NCBI GenBank assembly: GCA_937928405.1
Contig: CALFWZ010000132.1
Span: 1-45,448 of the forward strand
From: an uncultured Saprospiraceae bacterium
Lineage (GTDB): Bacteria > Bacteroidota > Bacteroidia > Chitinophagales > Saprospiraceae
Length of the DNA stretch: 45,448 nucleotides
Direction: 5' to 3'
The position numbers were made by a program, and so were the translations under genes. Numbering within the stretch: position 1 is the first letter of the stretch; every line of letters begins with the position of its first letter. Of the stretch, positions 34,606 to 44,341 are shown one piece after another. Below the pieces are notes generated by a model. The model was not told the DNA's origin and made no database searches. It saw only the letters and a list, made by a program, of their open reading frames with translations.

Positions 34606-36580
34606 ATTTAACCACCCGAAATACTTTTTGGTTGGTATGCAAAAAATAAATACCAAGATCCAAATTACTTAGATCTAAGATCAGTTTTGTCGCTGCGTTA
34701 AAGTCGTCTTTAAATACGACCTGTCCGGCCACGTTTATAAGGCGTATCATTCCACCACCAAAATTTTTAATGATCAATTCCTCTTTCACAGGATTTGGAT
34801 AAATCACTATTTTTTCGAGATGCAATTCAACAGAACGAATCTCACTGCGAGTCATACTACCATCTGCATCTACTTGTCTCAATTGATAATAATTTATTTC
34901 TTGTTCTGGCGCTTGGTCTATAAAATGATATCGTTCTAAGTCAGTAGAATTGCCTGCTCCAGATATTTTTCCGATGACCTTAAATGCTATTCCATCCGAA
35001 CTTCTCAATACCTCAAAATAATCATTGTTTATTTCCGTATAGGTGAACCATGTCAGTAAAACTTCTTTTGTACCTGATCTACGAGCAGTAAAATCTCCCA
35101 ACTCAACAGGCAAGGTTCCTGTTACTCCAAACCTAAAATTATCAAAATAAAAAACACCCACATTACTTCCTAAGTCAATATTGAATAGGACATTATCCGT
35201 TACCGTTGGCGTAAAAGAAAACGTATATTGTGTCCACCCTAAGGTAGTTGTAAAACTTTGAGCAGCATATAAATTCCACGGACTCTGATCTTTGACAAAC
35301 GCAACTGGAAAAGCCAATCCCGCCGTTTCTGATTTTGCCCAAAAACTAAGATCATATGATACACCCGCTTCTAAAATAATTCCACCTTGCTGCAATTGTA
35401 TATCCCAAGGATTTGCTCCGGCTGTAGTGACTTCCACTTTTGCAGCGTTAAGCCCTGCTTGAGGAGAACTGGTGGTGATACTATAATTCGCTGCACCTCC
35501 ATTGATAGGAGAATTCCAATTAGCAAAGTTGTCTTCAAACGAAGGATTTTCAAAAAGATTATTTGTTACCTCAACGAAACGAATGATGTCTGCTGTTCCG
35601 CAAGGAGTAGTTATTTGACAGATGACATTACCAGAATTTGTTCCCCAATTAACGTCAATCGTATGGGTTCCTTGACCGGATGTAATAGCGGTTCCAGTTG
35701 GTGCCGTCCATACGTAGGTAGCTCCTGAAATAGATGGAACTGAATAGGTTGCCAACACATCTGCAGGTTGTATGTAAGTATCACCCGTTATTTCAATTTC
35801 AGAAAATTGTTGGTAAACACGTATATAATCCACCTCCATCGTTTGCGGAAAAACAGTGGTACCATCAGGCGGCCCTGGCCAATTGCCTCCTACGGCAAGA
35901 TTTAAAATAAAATGAAAATTTTCATCGAATACCCAAGGTGAAATGCCAAGAGACGCTTCTGTAACTGAATGATATAAAACCCCATCAATATACCAACGGA
36001 TAGCCCCTGACTCCCATTCTACACTAAAAGTATGAAAGGCATCATGGTATCCACCACTTGGCAAAGTATAACTATCACCAACAAAATTGTGTGATCCATT
36101 GATACTATAATGAACCGTACCATGTGCAATATTTGGTTGGTGACCAAGATATTCCATAATGTCAATCTCCCCACTGTGCGGCCATCCACCATACACATTA
36201 TCTGTTGGCAACATCCAGCAGGCAGGCCAAATCCCTTGACCAATGGGAAGCTTTATACGCGCTTCCATTTTTCCATGTGTCCAATCACCTTTATTGATGG
36301 TTCTGATTCGTGCGGAGGTGTAATCTGCCCCCATATAAGATTCTTCCCTAGCAGTGATTTTTAAAGTGCCGCCGTTGACCGTAAGGTTATTGGTTCCGTC
36401 GCGATAAAATTGTAATTCATTATTTCCCCAACCTCCGTCACCTGTTTGGTAACTCCAATGGCTTGCGTTTAAGCTAGTACCCGTAAATTCATCTTCCCAG
36501 ACAAGATGCCAACATTGCGTATATACAAACTGGGAGGTAAGGACTAGAATGGCTAAAAGTAAATTTCTTTTTAAGGACAC
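34604..36580 (-). CDS. GH16 beta-glucanase (laminarinase-like) with CBM and T9SS domain
   Basis: 658 aa with a signal peptide (about 1-21). Residues ~22-265 are a glycoside hydrolase family 16 domain. Its catalytic motif is E138-I-D140-I-M-E143 in GEIDIMEYLG, with substrate-cleft aromatics as in laminarinases (GIWPACWMLP, FHTFSVEWE). A PKD/Ig-like segment (about 270-340) follows, then a CBM4/9-like carbohydrate-binding module (about 345-495; ENPSFEDNFANW, FYFDNFRFG). A T9SS sorting domain ends the protein (VIYPNPVKEELIIKN, LDLGIYFLHTN). It likely hydrolyses beta-1,3-glucan outside the cell. Single gene between two terminator-like hairpins. Confidence 0.93.
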   Translation of the reverse strand: MSLKRNLLLAILVLTSQFVYTQCWHLVWEDEFTGTSLNASHWSYQTGDGGWGNNELQFYRDGTNNLTVNGGTLKITAREESYMGADYTSARIRTINKGDWTHGKMEARIKLPIGQGIWPACWMLPTDNVYGGWPHSGEIDIMEYLGHQPNIAHGTVHYSINGSHNFVGDSYTLPSGGYHDAFHTFSVEWESGAIRWYIDGVLYHSVTEASLGISPWVFDENFHFILNLAVGGNWPGPPDGTTVFPQTMEVDYIRVYQQFSEIEITGDTYIQPADVLATYSVPSISGATYVWTAPTGTAITSGQGTHTIDVNWGTNSGNVICQITTPCGTADIIRFVEVTNNLFENPSFEDNFANWNSPINGGAANYSITTSSPQAGLNAAKVEVTTAGANPWDIQLQQGGIILEAGVSYDLSFWAKSETAGLAFPVAFVKDQSPWNLYAAQSFTTTLGWTQYTFSFTPTVTDNVLFNIDLGSNVGVFYFDNFRFGVTGTLPVELGDFTARRSGTKEVLLTWFTYTEINNDYFEVLRSSDGIAFKVIGKISGAGNSTDLERYHFIDQAPEQEINYYQLRQVDADGSMTRSEIRSVELHLEKIVIYPNPVKEELIIKNFGGGMIRLINVAGQVVFKDDFNAATKLILDLSNLDLGIYFLHTNQKVFRVVK

Positions 36581-36598
36581 GGTATCTCGGTTTTAAAG

Positions 36599-36640
36599 AG
36601 CTTAGTAATTTTCTCCTAAAGGTAATAGAAAATTACGAGC
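36599..36640. repeat. Strong hairpin between LytTR and GH16 genes
   Basis: GTAATTTTCT (36605-36614) pairs perfectly with AGAAAATTAC (36627-36636), extended by AGCT ends. On the minus strand it follows the LytTR gene by ~50 bp and precedes the GH16 start by ~20 bp. No T-run, so a terminator or an operator is equally possible. Confidence 0.6.
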
Positions 36641-36691
36641 TTTCTAGGCAACTCTAAACAAGTAACATGATCCGTAAAATGCAAAGGATTG

Positions 36692-37453
36692 TTACCTTCC
36701 CACCCACTCCTTAAAATACTTCACTCGTTCTCGACTGACAATTGCCTCGGCTTTACTTTCGGGAGCTAAGTTCAATTTAAGACGATTATTAAAAAAAGAA
36801 AAAATCTTTTGAATGGATTCAATATGAACGATTTGTTTACGGTTGATACGGAAGAATTGATCTGGGTCGAGTTGTTTTTCGATTTGATCCAAAGGAGCCT
36901 CTAGAAGGTGTCGTTTGTTTTGACGGTCCATTAAAAAGGTAAGACTATCTTCGGAATAAATATAGGCGATATCTTTAGTAGGTACGTAGATAAAATCCTT
37001 TCCTTGTTTGATTAGAAATCGTTGACGGAAATTATTTTTTGGAGAAAACTGAGATAAGGCTTTTTGTAAACTATCCGTATCAAATCCATATTTGCTAGCG
37101 TGAATACGCTTGTATTTGTCCAAGGCATTTTCGAGTTCCTGGGCATCTACGGGTTTGAGGAGATAATCGATACTATTGACTTTAAATGCTTCTAGGGTAT
37201 ATTTATCAAATGCGGTAACGAAAATCGTAGGAGCATTGACTTTTATTTTTTTAAAAATCGAAAAACTGAGTCCATCTGCCAACTGGATATCCATAAAAAT
37301 CAGATCTGGATCTGGGTTGTTTGCTAACCAATCGACGGACTCTTCTACACTATCTATCTTGGCCAAGATTTCTACGGTGGGGGCCACTTCTTTTAGCAGA
37401 CCAATAAGATATTCTTGGGCATGGTATTCGTCTTCAATGAGCAAAATTTTCAT
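36692..37453 (-). CDS. LytTR family response regulator
   Basis: 253 aa. The receiver domain has D55 as phospho-acceptor (LIFMDIQLADGLSFSIF) and a DKYTLEAFKVNSIDYLLKP output face. The C-terminal LytTR DNA-binding domain (about 140-250) has KQGKDFIYVPTKDIAYIYSED and FFRINRKQIVHIESI. It is the partner of the LytS-type kinase whose gene ends 2 bp before its start. A target promoter is not evident; the GH16 gene downstream is a candidate (inference). Confidence 0.95.
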   Translation of the reverse strand: MKILLIEDEYHAQEYLIGLLKEVAPTVEILAKIDSVEESVDWLANNPDPDLIFMDIQLADGLSFSIFKKIKVNAPTIFVTAFDKYTLEAFKVNSIDYLLKPVDAQELENALDKYKRIHASKYGFDTDSLQKALSQFSPKNNFRQRFLIKQGKDFIYVPTKDIAYIYSEDSLTFLMDRQNKRHLLEAPLDQIEKQLDPDQFFRINRKQIVHIESIQKIFSFFNNRLKLNLAPESKAEAIVSRERVKYFKEWVGR

Positions 37454-37455
37454 AC

Positions 37456-38538
37456 TTAATTTGTTATAGATGGATCAGGTGACAATAAAGGAATGGCCAC
37501 TGAAAAATGAGTCTTGGTTTCTTTAATGCTGATGGATCGTTGGGTGAAAAAACGATACCTAGTTTCGATATTTTTTAATCCAAATTTGGTCGAAGTCATT
37601 ACCTGTTCTTTTCGTTGTAAATTATTTTTAACAACTAAATTTCCATCTTCAATAAAGACTTCAATTAGTAAAGGCTTTTTCTGTGAAACCGCGTTGTGTT
37701 TAATGGCATTTTCAAATAAAATTTGCAAACTTAACGGAATGATTTTATGCGTTAAATAATTTTTTGGAATATTTATATCTACTTCTAAGTTGCCACGAAA
37801 TCGCTCTTTTTGTAAAAAAACATATGCCTCAATAAAAGTTAGTTCTTTCTGTAAAGGGATAATTTGTTCTTCCCTGTTTTCTAAAACATATCGATACACC
37901 TTTGATAGTTTACCCAAAAAATTAACAGCTAATTTTTGATCTTCCACCACAATGTTCATCAAGGTATTCATACTGTTAAACAAAAAGTGCGGATTTACCT
38001 GACTACGCAATCCTTCCAACTCAGATCTGATCTGTGCCTGCTTAGCCGCTTCTCGTTCTTCGATAGATTCTTTTAGCTTGGTATAAAAATAGATTGCCTC
38101 ATAAATCGCTATCATGAAAAAACAGGAGAAATATATTGACAATATTTTCCTGAAGGAAAACGCATGAACTTCTACTCTTTGGTAGCCAACCAAATCTGCC
38201 GCTATCGATATTAGGAAATTTAGTATTCCTCCTATCCACGGTGCGATAAATATGACGAATATTGCCACTAAACCAATTCTTTTCATGGTCAATGAAAGAT
38301 CTTCATACTTTTTTCTCAACCATTTTATAACCATTCTGCTAATAATCCAATAAAGTGTCGTAAAAGGAAGACCCCCAATAAAACGATGGACAAAAGGTAA
38401 ATGACTAATTTCTGGTTCGCTAAAAAAAATATAAGTGAGAAACAGCGTAAGGATGGGAATACCCAAAATGATAAACCAAGTATCGTTGAAACCAACGTAC
38501 TTCCACCTTTCATCCAAACTGCTTTTTTCTAAAAACAT
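37456..38538 (-). CDS. LytS-type sensor histidine kinase
   Basis: 360 aa. Four hydrophobic segments fill the first ~150 residues, then a coiled coil leads to the His_kinase domain with RSQVNPHFLFNSMNTLMNIV (phospho-acceptor His near 185) and a HATPase domain (LLFENAIKHNAV, GLKNIETRYRFF). No separate periplasmic sensor domain is present. It is the first gene of a two-gene operon with the LytTR regulator. Confidence 0.94.
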   Translation of the reverse strand: MFLEKSSLDERWKYVGFNDTWFIILGIPILTLFLTYIFFSEPEISHLPFVHRFIGGLPFTTLYWIISRMVIKWLRKKYEDLSLTMKRIGLVAIFVIFIAPWIGGILNFLISIAADLVGYQRVEVHAFSFRKILSIYFSCFFMIAIYEAIYFYTKLKESIEEREAAKQAQIRSELEGLRSQVNPHFLFNSMNTLMNIVVEDQKLAVNFLGKLSKVYRYVLENREEQIIPLQKELTFIEAYVFLQKERFRGNLEVDINIPKNYLTHKIIPLSLQILFENAIKHNAVSQKKPLLIEVFIEDGNLVVKNNLQRKEQVMTSTKFGLKNIETRYRFFTQRSISIKETKTHFSVAIPLLSPDPSITN

Positions 38539-38651
38539 AAAATTTGTTAAGTCGCTGAAATCGCGCTAAAAAATAGTAAAATCAAAAAATAGATAGACAT
38601 AAAAATTAGATTTATGCACTAAAACGTCTCTGCGAAAAACAACTTTACTAT

Positions 38652-41054
38652 CTAAAACTGTATCCTATACATAAAGTCCGGGAAAAAACCCAGCTGGTAG
38701 GTTTCGTTGACCATATTGGTTTGTCGGTTGTACTGTCGAGCAAAAATATTCTCTCGATTCGTTAGATTCTGAATATCCATAAAAAACTGATGAGAAATTT
38801 GACGCTTTTTGCTGTTCATCTTAAATCCAAATTTTACATCAAATCTAAAATAATTATCAAATCTTTCCGAAAACGCCAACTCCTCTTTTAAAACCGCCGA
38901 TTGATTCATGACCGAAGCTTCTAAATCGACAGGCGTATAATACCGTCCTCCGGCAGTGGTAATTTTGGTGTCAAAGGTAAAAGTAAATCGACTATCCGGC
39001 TTGAATTTTATCTCTTTTCCAGCCAGCAGATTCACAACATAGCCATTATTAAAGGCCGTATTTCTTTCGATTCCATCACTACCTTTGTATTTGGAATCAA
39101 AAATACTGGTCGTCAATAATCCGTAAAATCCACGACTAAAAAATTTCTCTACTGTCAGCTCTAATCCAACATTGGTACCGGTCCCAGCATTCTCTAAGTT
39201 AAAAACATCATCCGGAAAACCAAAATCAGCACCAAGGTTTAGCATAGAAAAAGAAGAAGGCACTCTCTCTACCGGTACTCGATCAATGAACTGATAATAG
39301 GTTTCTATTTTTGCCCGCCAGTTTTTCGCAAATTTTAAATCATAACCCGCCACAAAATGGTGACTACGCGTAAATCCTAAAGACTTATTGGTGGCTTCAA
39401 AAACGCCAGGCTGTACTTGTTCTTCCAACAACTGAATGGGAATAGGTTGTGTTTGGTGATGCAGGCCATAACCTATGTTAAAGGTCTGTTTTTCATTTAA
39501 GTGATAATTGACAGCCAACCTTGGCTCTACCACAAAATCTTCATTAAGGTCATAATACTGTGCATGCAATCCCACGTTGAAGGTCCAATCTTCGTTGGCT
39601 CTATACTGACTTTGTGAATAAATTTCCAGTAAGTTGGCATTGCCATTAAAATCAAAAATCTTGGTGAGATCAGCAAATCCATCTCCATCCAGATCTGGTC
39701 GATTTTCACGTCCACTGGCATTGATATCACTGCTTCGGTGAGTGAGCGTTATGCCAGAACGAGATGTCCATTTGGCATTAAATTTTCTATTTAAGAAAGT
39801 AGAAAAAGAAATACTATTTTCTCGATTATCGGTTTCAAACCATCTGATTCTTTCTTCGTTATCTTGATCTAAATTGAAAAATCGAAATTGATCAAAAACG
39901 TTACCCGCAGTGGAAAAAGACAGCACAGATTGTATATAAGTCTTATCGTTTATAATAAAATTATTTTTTAATCCTACCACACCAAACTGAGAAGTAGCGT
40001 ACGAATCCTCGTCTGCTGCCGCAAACAAATCTCCTTCATCCACTTCATCGTGTAAAAAATCAATATCGCTGGCGCCACCTATTCCAAACAACGTAAACCG
40101 GCCAAGTTTGGATTTTCCAAAATCGAATTTAAAACTTATATCCTGATAGTTAGGGACTGCATTAGTGCCGATATCCATTCCTAGCGCAGTCGCCAATCCT
40201 GTAAAAGCATATCGTCCAGCCACTAAATATGCACTGCCATTTTTCTTATTAAGCGGACCTTCTGCCATGGCTTCAATACCAGAGATGGCACCCATCTGAA
40301 ACATGAATTCGTGTTCATCCCGGTTACCACTCCGAAAACCTAGATCAAAAACACCAGCTAGGGCATTACCATATTCGGAAGGGAAAGCAGAAGTAAGAAA
40401 ATCAGAATTCTTAAGTAAGTTAGGATTCAAGGCACTTACAGGTCCACCGGTCGTACCTAGGGTAGAAAAATGATTTGGGTTGGGAATCGGAATTCCTTCT
40501 AGCCGCCATAATACTCCGGTCGGAGAATTGCCTCGAATCACAATATCATTCCGACTATCATTAGAAGTAGCGACGCCTGCAAAGTTAGCCGCCAATCTTG
40601 CTACATCACTACGTCCTCCAGAATAACGGGTAACTTCTTCCACTCCAAAGGTCCGAGCACTCAAGGTAGCTAGTTTATTTTGGGCCTTGTCTTTTTCAGC
40701 CTCCGCCGTTACGACCACTTCGGATAGTTTTTCTACAGATTCTTCCAAACCGACGTTTAGAATTAACTCTTTTCCAGCATTGACTTCCATATCTGGTAAC
40801 ATAATGGGATAATAGCCGAGATAGCTTACTCGAAAAGTATGTCGTCCAACTGGAACACTTTCAAGGCGAAAATAACCATCAATATCCGTCGTAGTTCCCG
40901 TACTATTGGTTTCTGAAATTAATTCGACGGTCGCTCCAATCAAGGGCGTATTAGAAGCGTTGTCAACAATGGTTCCTTTGACATTTTGCGTCAGCTGCGC
41001 AAAAGTGAATTGATAGGAAAGCATTAAGAATAAGAAGGTAAGTAAATTTTTCAT
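38652..41054 (-). CDS. TonB-dependent receptor-like outer membrane protein
   Basis: 800 aa with a signal peptide (about 1-19, ...FTFAQ). A carboxypeptidase-regulatory-like beta-sandwich (about 22-110; GTIVDNASNTPLIGATVEL, VSYLGY) comes first. A plug domain (VIRGNSPTGVLWRLEGIPIPNPNHFS) and an outer membrane beta-barrel ending ...LGFFPDFMYRIQF (C-terminal Phe) follow. No SusD partner is next to it, which argues against a Sus-type polysaccharide uptake pair. It lies 113 bp before the LytS gene on the same strand, so it may or may not be co-transcribed. Confidence 0.92.
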   Translation of the reverse strand: MKNLLTFLFLMLSYQFTFAQLTQNVKGTIVDNASNTPLIGATVELISETNSTGTTTDIDGYFRLESVPVGRHTFRVSYLGYYPIMLPDMEVNAGKELILNVGLEESVEKLSEVVVTAEAEKDKAQNKLATLSARTFGVEEVTRYSGGRSDVARLAANFAGVATSNDSRNDIVIRGNSPTGVLWRLEGIPIPNPNHFSTLGTTGGPVSALNPNLLKNSDFLTSAFPSEYGNALAGVFDLGFRSGNRDEHEFMFQMGAISGIEAMAEGPLNKKNGSAYLVAGRYAFTGLATALGMDIGTNAVPNYQDISFKFDFGKSKLGRFTLFGIGGASDIDFLHDEVDEGDLFAAADEDSYATSQFGVVGLKNNFIINDKTYIQSVLSFSTAGNVFDQFRFFNLDQDNEERIRWFETDNRENSISFSTFLNRKFNAKWTSRSGITLTHRSSDINASGRENRPDLDGDGFADLTKIFDFNGNANLLEIYSQSQYRANEDWTFNVGLHAQYYDLNEDFVVEPRLAVNYHLNEKQTFNIGYGLHHQTQPIPIQLLEEQVQPGVFEATNKSLGFTRSHHFVAGYDLKFAKNWRAKIETYYQFIDRVPVERVPSSFSMLNLGADFGFPDDVFNLENAGTGTNVGLELTVEKFFSRGFYGLLTTSIFDSKYKGSDGIERNTAFNNGYVVNLLAGKEIKFKPDSRFTFTFDTKITTAGGRYYTPVDLEASVMNQSAVLKEELAFSERFDNYFRFDVKFGFKMNSKKRQISHQFFMDIQNLTNRENIFARQYNRQTNMVNETYQLGFFPDFMYRIQF

Positions 41055-41311
41055 CGTTGATTTTTTTTAAATTTCAAGGGTGATTTTGGTATTTAATGCT
41101 TCAAAGATGCGTGATAATGGACCTTCTGGGAAGTAATAACTGCTGAACTGTTAGAAATGAAGGTTGAATTGTACTCGTAAGTGATAGTTTTGAAAATAGA
41201 TAATTAAAATGTTTGACTTTTAAGCATTGTTTCCTATCATTACCTAGAAAACTGTTCAAAAGAATATTACGTTTTCTATTTTTCCTTCTAAATACATCCA
41301 AAAATAAAATC

Positions 41312-41833
41312 ATGAAGAATAAGATTGAAATACCACTTAGCAAAGCGAAATTACTTTTTGGTTTAGGAGGATCTATGATATTTGTAATACTAGGCGTCCT
41401 AATATTGACCAAAGCACCATTCGTCTCAGATAATACGGTGTTTTCGAAAATTGTTGGAGTTGCGAGCATACTGTTTTTTGGTGGAGTATTGATTTATGGA
41501 ATAAGAAAAATGTTTGACAAAAGAGCTGGATTAATCATTGATGAGCAAGGAATTACCGATCATTCTAACGCGACGAGTATCGGTTTGATAAATTGGTCTG
41601 ACATTACTGCCATTAATACACGTCAAGTGATGAGTACCAAATTTTTATTGATTAATGTACAAAATCCTGAGGCATATATTGAAAAGGCAAAAACTGGGAT
41701 GCAGCGAAAATTGATGCAAGTCAATATGAAAACCTATGGTACACCGATTAGTATTACCTCAAATACGCTAAATTATGATTTTAATAAATTGGAAGAAATT
41801 CTACAAGAAAGATTTGCGGAGTATACTGCCTGA
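41312..41833 (+). CDS. STM3941-like membrane protein
   Basis: 173 aa from the ATG at 41312 (MKNKIEIPLSKAKLLFG); the frame is open upstream, but those codons look non-coding. Two membrane segments (about 16-37 and 53-72) are followed by a cytoplasmic PH-like domain (LIIDEQGITDHSN, INWSDITAIN). This is the pattern of the STM3941 family, whose function is not known to me. The next gene starts 40 bp downstream on the same strand. Confidence 0.85.
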   Translation: MKNKIEIPLSKAKLLFGLGGSMIFVILGVLILTKAPFVSDNTVFSKIVGVASILFFGGVLIYGIRKMFDKRAGLIIDEQGITDHSNATSIGLINWSDITAINTRQVMSTKFLLINVQNPEAYIEKAKTGMQRKLMQVNMKTYGTPISITSNTLNYDFNKLEEILQERFAEYTA

Positions 41834-41873
41834 ATTTTTTTTACTCAAAAAGCATACTAATCAATTTTCTATC

Positions 41874-42425
41874 ATGAAAAATATTTGCCTGCTGTTGATT
41901 ATCCTTTTTTGTGCCTCTTGTCAAAACCAAGAAAAAGCCACGGATAAAATGGATCCCATTCCTGTTCGTCAATACGATCAAAGAATAACGGAGCTAGGAA
42001 TTACCCTGCCTGCTGTATCTACTCCCGTTGCTAATTATGTCAATATTCGTCAAGCAGGAAAAATCCTATATCTTGCGGGAAAAGGCCCCCGAAAAGCGGA
42101 TGGCACCTATATCAAAGGTGTCCTAGGAGCCGACCTCACCCAAGAGCAAGGCTACGAAGCCGCTCGCATCGTTTGCATCAATCAATTGGCGGTATTAAAA
42201 GATCATCTTGGAACACTCAACCGGGTCAAACAAATTCTCAAAGTCACAGGCATGGTCCGAGCCACACCCGATTTTGGTAATCAACCCGAAGTCATCAACG
42301 GCTTTTCTGATTTGATGGTCGAAGTATTTGGGGAGCAAGGCAAGCATGCTCGAGCTGCGGTCGGCATGGGCTCACTACCTAGAGGGATTGCCGTAGAAAT
42401 TGATATGATCGTAGAAATTTATTGA
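41874..42425 (+). CDS. RidA family protein with lipoprotein signal
   Basis: 183 aa from the ATG at 41874. It begins with a type II signal peptide and lipobox C-A-S-C (mature Cys near 18), unusual for this family. The remainder is a YjgF/YER057c/UK114 fold: ITELGITLPAVSTPVANYVN, LYLAGKGPRKADGTY, and the substrate-site arginine in HARAAVGMGSLPRGIAVEID. RidA proteins hydrolyse reactive enamine/imine intermediates released by PLP enzymes, and the gene downstream encodes a PLP enzyme. Export to the envelope would move this activity outside the cytoplasm. Confidence 0.88.
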   Translation: MKNICLLLIILFCASCQNQEKATDKMDPIPVRQYDQRITELGITLPAVSTPVANYVNIRQAGKILYLAGKGPRKADGTYIKGVLGADLTQEQGYEAARIVCINQLAVLKDHLGTLNRVKQILKVTGMVRATPDFGNQPEVINGFSDLMVEVFGEQGKHARAAVGMGSLPRGIAVEIDMIVEIY

Positions 42426-42426
42426 T

Positions 42427-42445
42427 AATGCGAATCAGGGTTTGA
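42427..42445 (+). repeat. Dispersed repeat family 2, copy B (19 bp)
   Basis: Identical to 15742-15760. It starts 2 bp after the RidA-like stop codon. Confidence 0.75.
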
Positions 42446-42516
42446 GCATGAAAAATCATAAAAATATTTGTCCTTTTTGCAAAAAATATTTTGTTTAATC
42501 AACAATTTAACAATTC

Positions 42517-43689
42517 ATGAACCACGAAAAAATACGAGCAGATCTCGTTGATTACGGCGATAAACTTTTTGTCAATAGTGCAGGCGCTTCCCTGATGCCA
42601 CGATCCGTAGGAGAAAAAATTAAGGAGTATCTAGATCGGGAGGAACGATTGGGTGGTTACACCGTTGCTGGACAACAGGCTGAGGAGATTGCTGAATTTT
42701 ATCGCGAGGCCGCTCATCTTATCGGATGCGCTACGCACAATATTGCCTTTGCTCACAGTGCTAGTACCGGATACATGCAAGCGCTTTCATCGATTCCGCT
42801 TTACGCTAAAGATGTTATCATTACTTCAGAAGTAGATTATACCTCCAATTTTCTACAATTTTTATCGCTCCATAAGAAGAGAGGAGTCATTTGTGAAATT
42901 ATAAAAAGCCTTCCCAATGGTGATTTGGATATAGCACATTTTCGTCAGTTAATTGATCAATATCCAGTAAAGCTAGTGGCAGTTACTCATATTCCTACCA
43001 ACTCAGGCATGGTACAAGACGTTGCGACTATCGGAGAAATCTGTGCCGCCGAAAATCTTATTTTTTTATTGGACGCTTGTCAGTCGATCGGGCAAATAGA
43101 GGTGAATCTGAAAAATATTAAATGTGATTTTTTGACGGCCACCGGCCGGAAATTTTTACGAGGACCGCGGGGTACAGGATTTCTCTATATTTCTGATCGA
43201 ATACTTAACGAGGGCTATGCTCCGTTATTACTAGACGGTGGAAATGCTACGTGGACAGGCCCCGATACGTACGAACTTGTTGAATCAGCGGAACGATTTG
43301 GACACTGGGAAAAACCCTATGCTATGTTAGCGGGACTAACAGAAGCACTGCGGTACTTGAATGAAATCGGTATTCAAAATGTTGAAAAACAGAATAAGAA
43401 AATAATCGAACGCCTGCGTGGGAACTTAGCAGCTATTCCTTCAGTAACTTGTTATGATCTGGGAACCCAGACTTCGAATATTTTGACTTTTAGAAAAGAG
43501 GGTAGAACGCTCGAAGATATTCAGCAGGCTTTTTCGAATCATCTCATTTTTTATGGCGTTAGTCAGAAACATCAAGGGCAAATTGACTTTAATAAAAAAG
43601 GAGTAGATTGGGTCATTCGTCTATCTCCTCACTATTTTAATACAGTAGAAGAAATAGATCGACTATCAACGATCATCGAAGAAATATAA
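42517..43689 (+). CDS. Class V aminotransferase (PLP-dependent)
   Basis: 390 aa fold-type I enzyme of the class V / cysteine desulfurase-isopenicillin N epimerase-like group. The PLP-lysine is K212 in TATGRKFLRGPRGTGFLY. The PLP-phosphate and ring-stacking region is FAHSASTGYMQALSSIP, and the PLP-aspartate is in LIFLLDACQSIGQ. The GRKFLRGPRGTG form is typical of members annotated simply as aminotransferase class V. No cysteine loop typical of sulfur transfer is obvious. It follows the RidA-like gene by 91 bp, and its partner for imine clean-up may be that protein. Confidence 0.92.
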   Translation: MNHEKIRADLVDYGDKLFVNSAGASLMPRSVGEKIKEYLDREERLGGYTVAGQQAEEIAEFYREAAHLIGCATHNIAFAHSASTGYMQALSSIPLYAKDVIITSEVDYTSNFLQFLSLHKKRGVICEIIKSLPNGDLDIAHFRQLIDQYPVKLVAVTHIPTNSGMVQDVATIGEICAAENLIFLLDACQSIGQIEVNLKNIKCDFLTATGRKFLRGPRGTGFLYISDRILNEGYAPLLLDGGNATWTGPDTYELVESAERFGHWEKPYAMLAGLTEALRYLNEIGIQNVEKQNKKIIERLRGNLAAIPSVTCYDLGTQTSNILTFRKEGRTLEDIQQAFSNHLIFYGVSQKHQGQIDFNKKGVDWVIRLSPHYFNTVEEIDRLSTIIEEI

Positions 43690-43737
43690 AGGACTTCATT
43701 AAAAAAAAACTCAAAACTCATCGATAATCTAGCTCCT

Positions 43738-44295
43738 TTGTTACAAGCCGTTGCTACGGGAAATGCCTCTGCGTTTCGAGAATTGTACGATCTATGTGCT
43801 CCACAAGTCTATAACCTCGCCCTGAGCTATACACAAGAGGAGCAGAGTGCTGAAGAAATTACACAGGATGTTTTTACTATTATTTTTAAAAAAGCTGGTA
43901 CCTTTAAAGGGAATGCTGCTGTTCGTACTTGGATATACAGAATTACGGTGAATACATCACTCAATTTTATTAAAAAAAAGAAGCGAAGCAGTTGGTTGAG
44001 TATTGGAGCTGTTAAGCAAGAAACGGCCGACTTTGTTCATCCAGGAGTAATCTTAGAAAATCGTGAGCATGCAGCCATGCTCTATCGGGTGATAGAAACA
44101 CTACCTGTTCAGCAGAAAACAGCATTTATTTTAAGCTTTATTGAGGAATTGCCACGGCAAGAAGTGGCCGATATTATGGATACTTCCCTCAAAGCGGTAG
44201 AATCTTTACTACAGCGAGCTAAAAAAAATCTACGAGAAAAATTAGCGTCACAATACCCAAACCGAAGGAAAAATAAAAATAACTTGTCTAAGTAA
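43738..44295 (+). CDS. ECF-type RNA polymerase sigma factor
   Basis: 185 aa. Region 2 (about 8-75; AFRELYDLCAPQVYNLALSY, then QDVFTIIFKKAGTFKG and VRTWIYRITVN) and region 4 (about 118-170; LPVQQKTAFILSFIEELPRQEVADIMD) are both present. The start is TTG at 43738; the frame is open back to 43690 but offers no ATG or GTG. It heads a set with a membrane protein, a CpxP/CnrX-like sensor and a metal-binding lipoprotein, which suggests an envelope or metal stress regulon (inference). Confidence 0.9.
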   Translation: MLQAVATGNASAFRELYDLCAPQVYNLALSYTQEEQSAEEITQDVFTIIFKKAGTFKGNAAVRTWIYRITVNTSLNFIKKKKRSSWLSIGAVKQETADFVHPGVILENREHAAMLYRVIETLPVQQKTAFILSFIEELPRQEVADIMDTSLKAVESLLQRAKKNLREKLASQYPNRRKNKNNLSK

Positions 44296-44341
44296 ATACC
44301 TAACCTATTTATATAAAATCGAAAATTAAAAAATCATATAT

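Noticed and set aside
38652..41054. SusC of a polysaccharide utilisation locus with the GH16 enzyme
   Set aside because: No SusD-like gene is adjacent and the GH16 gene carries its own T9SS domain; a PUL is not supported by the sequence seen.
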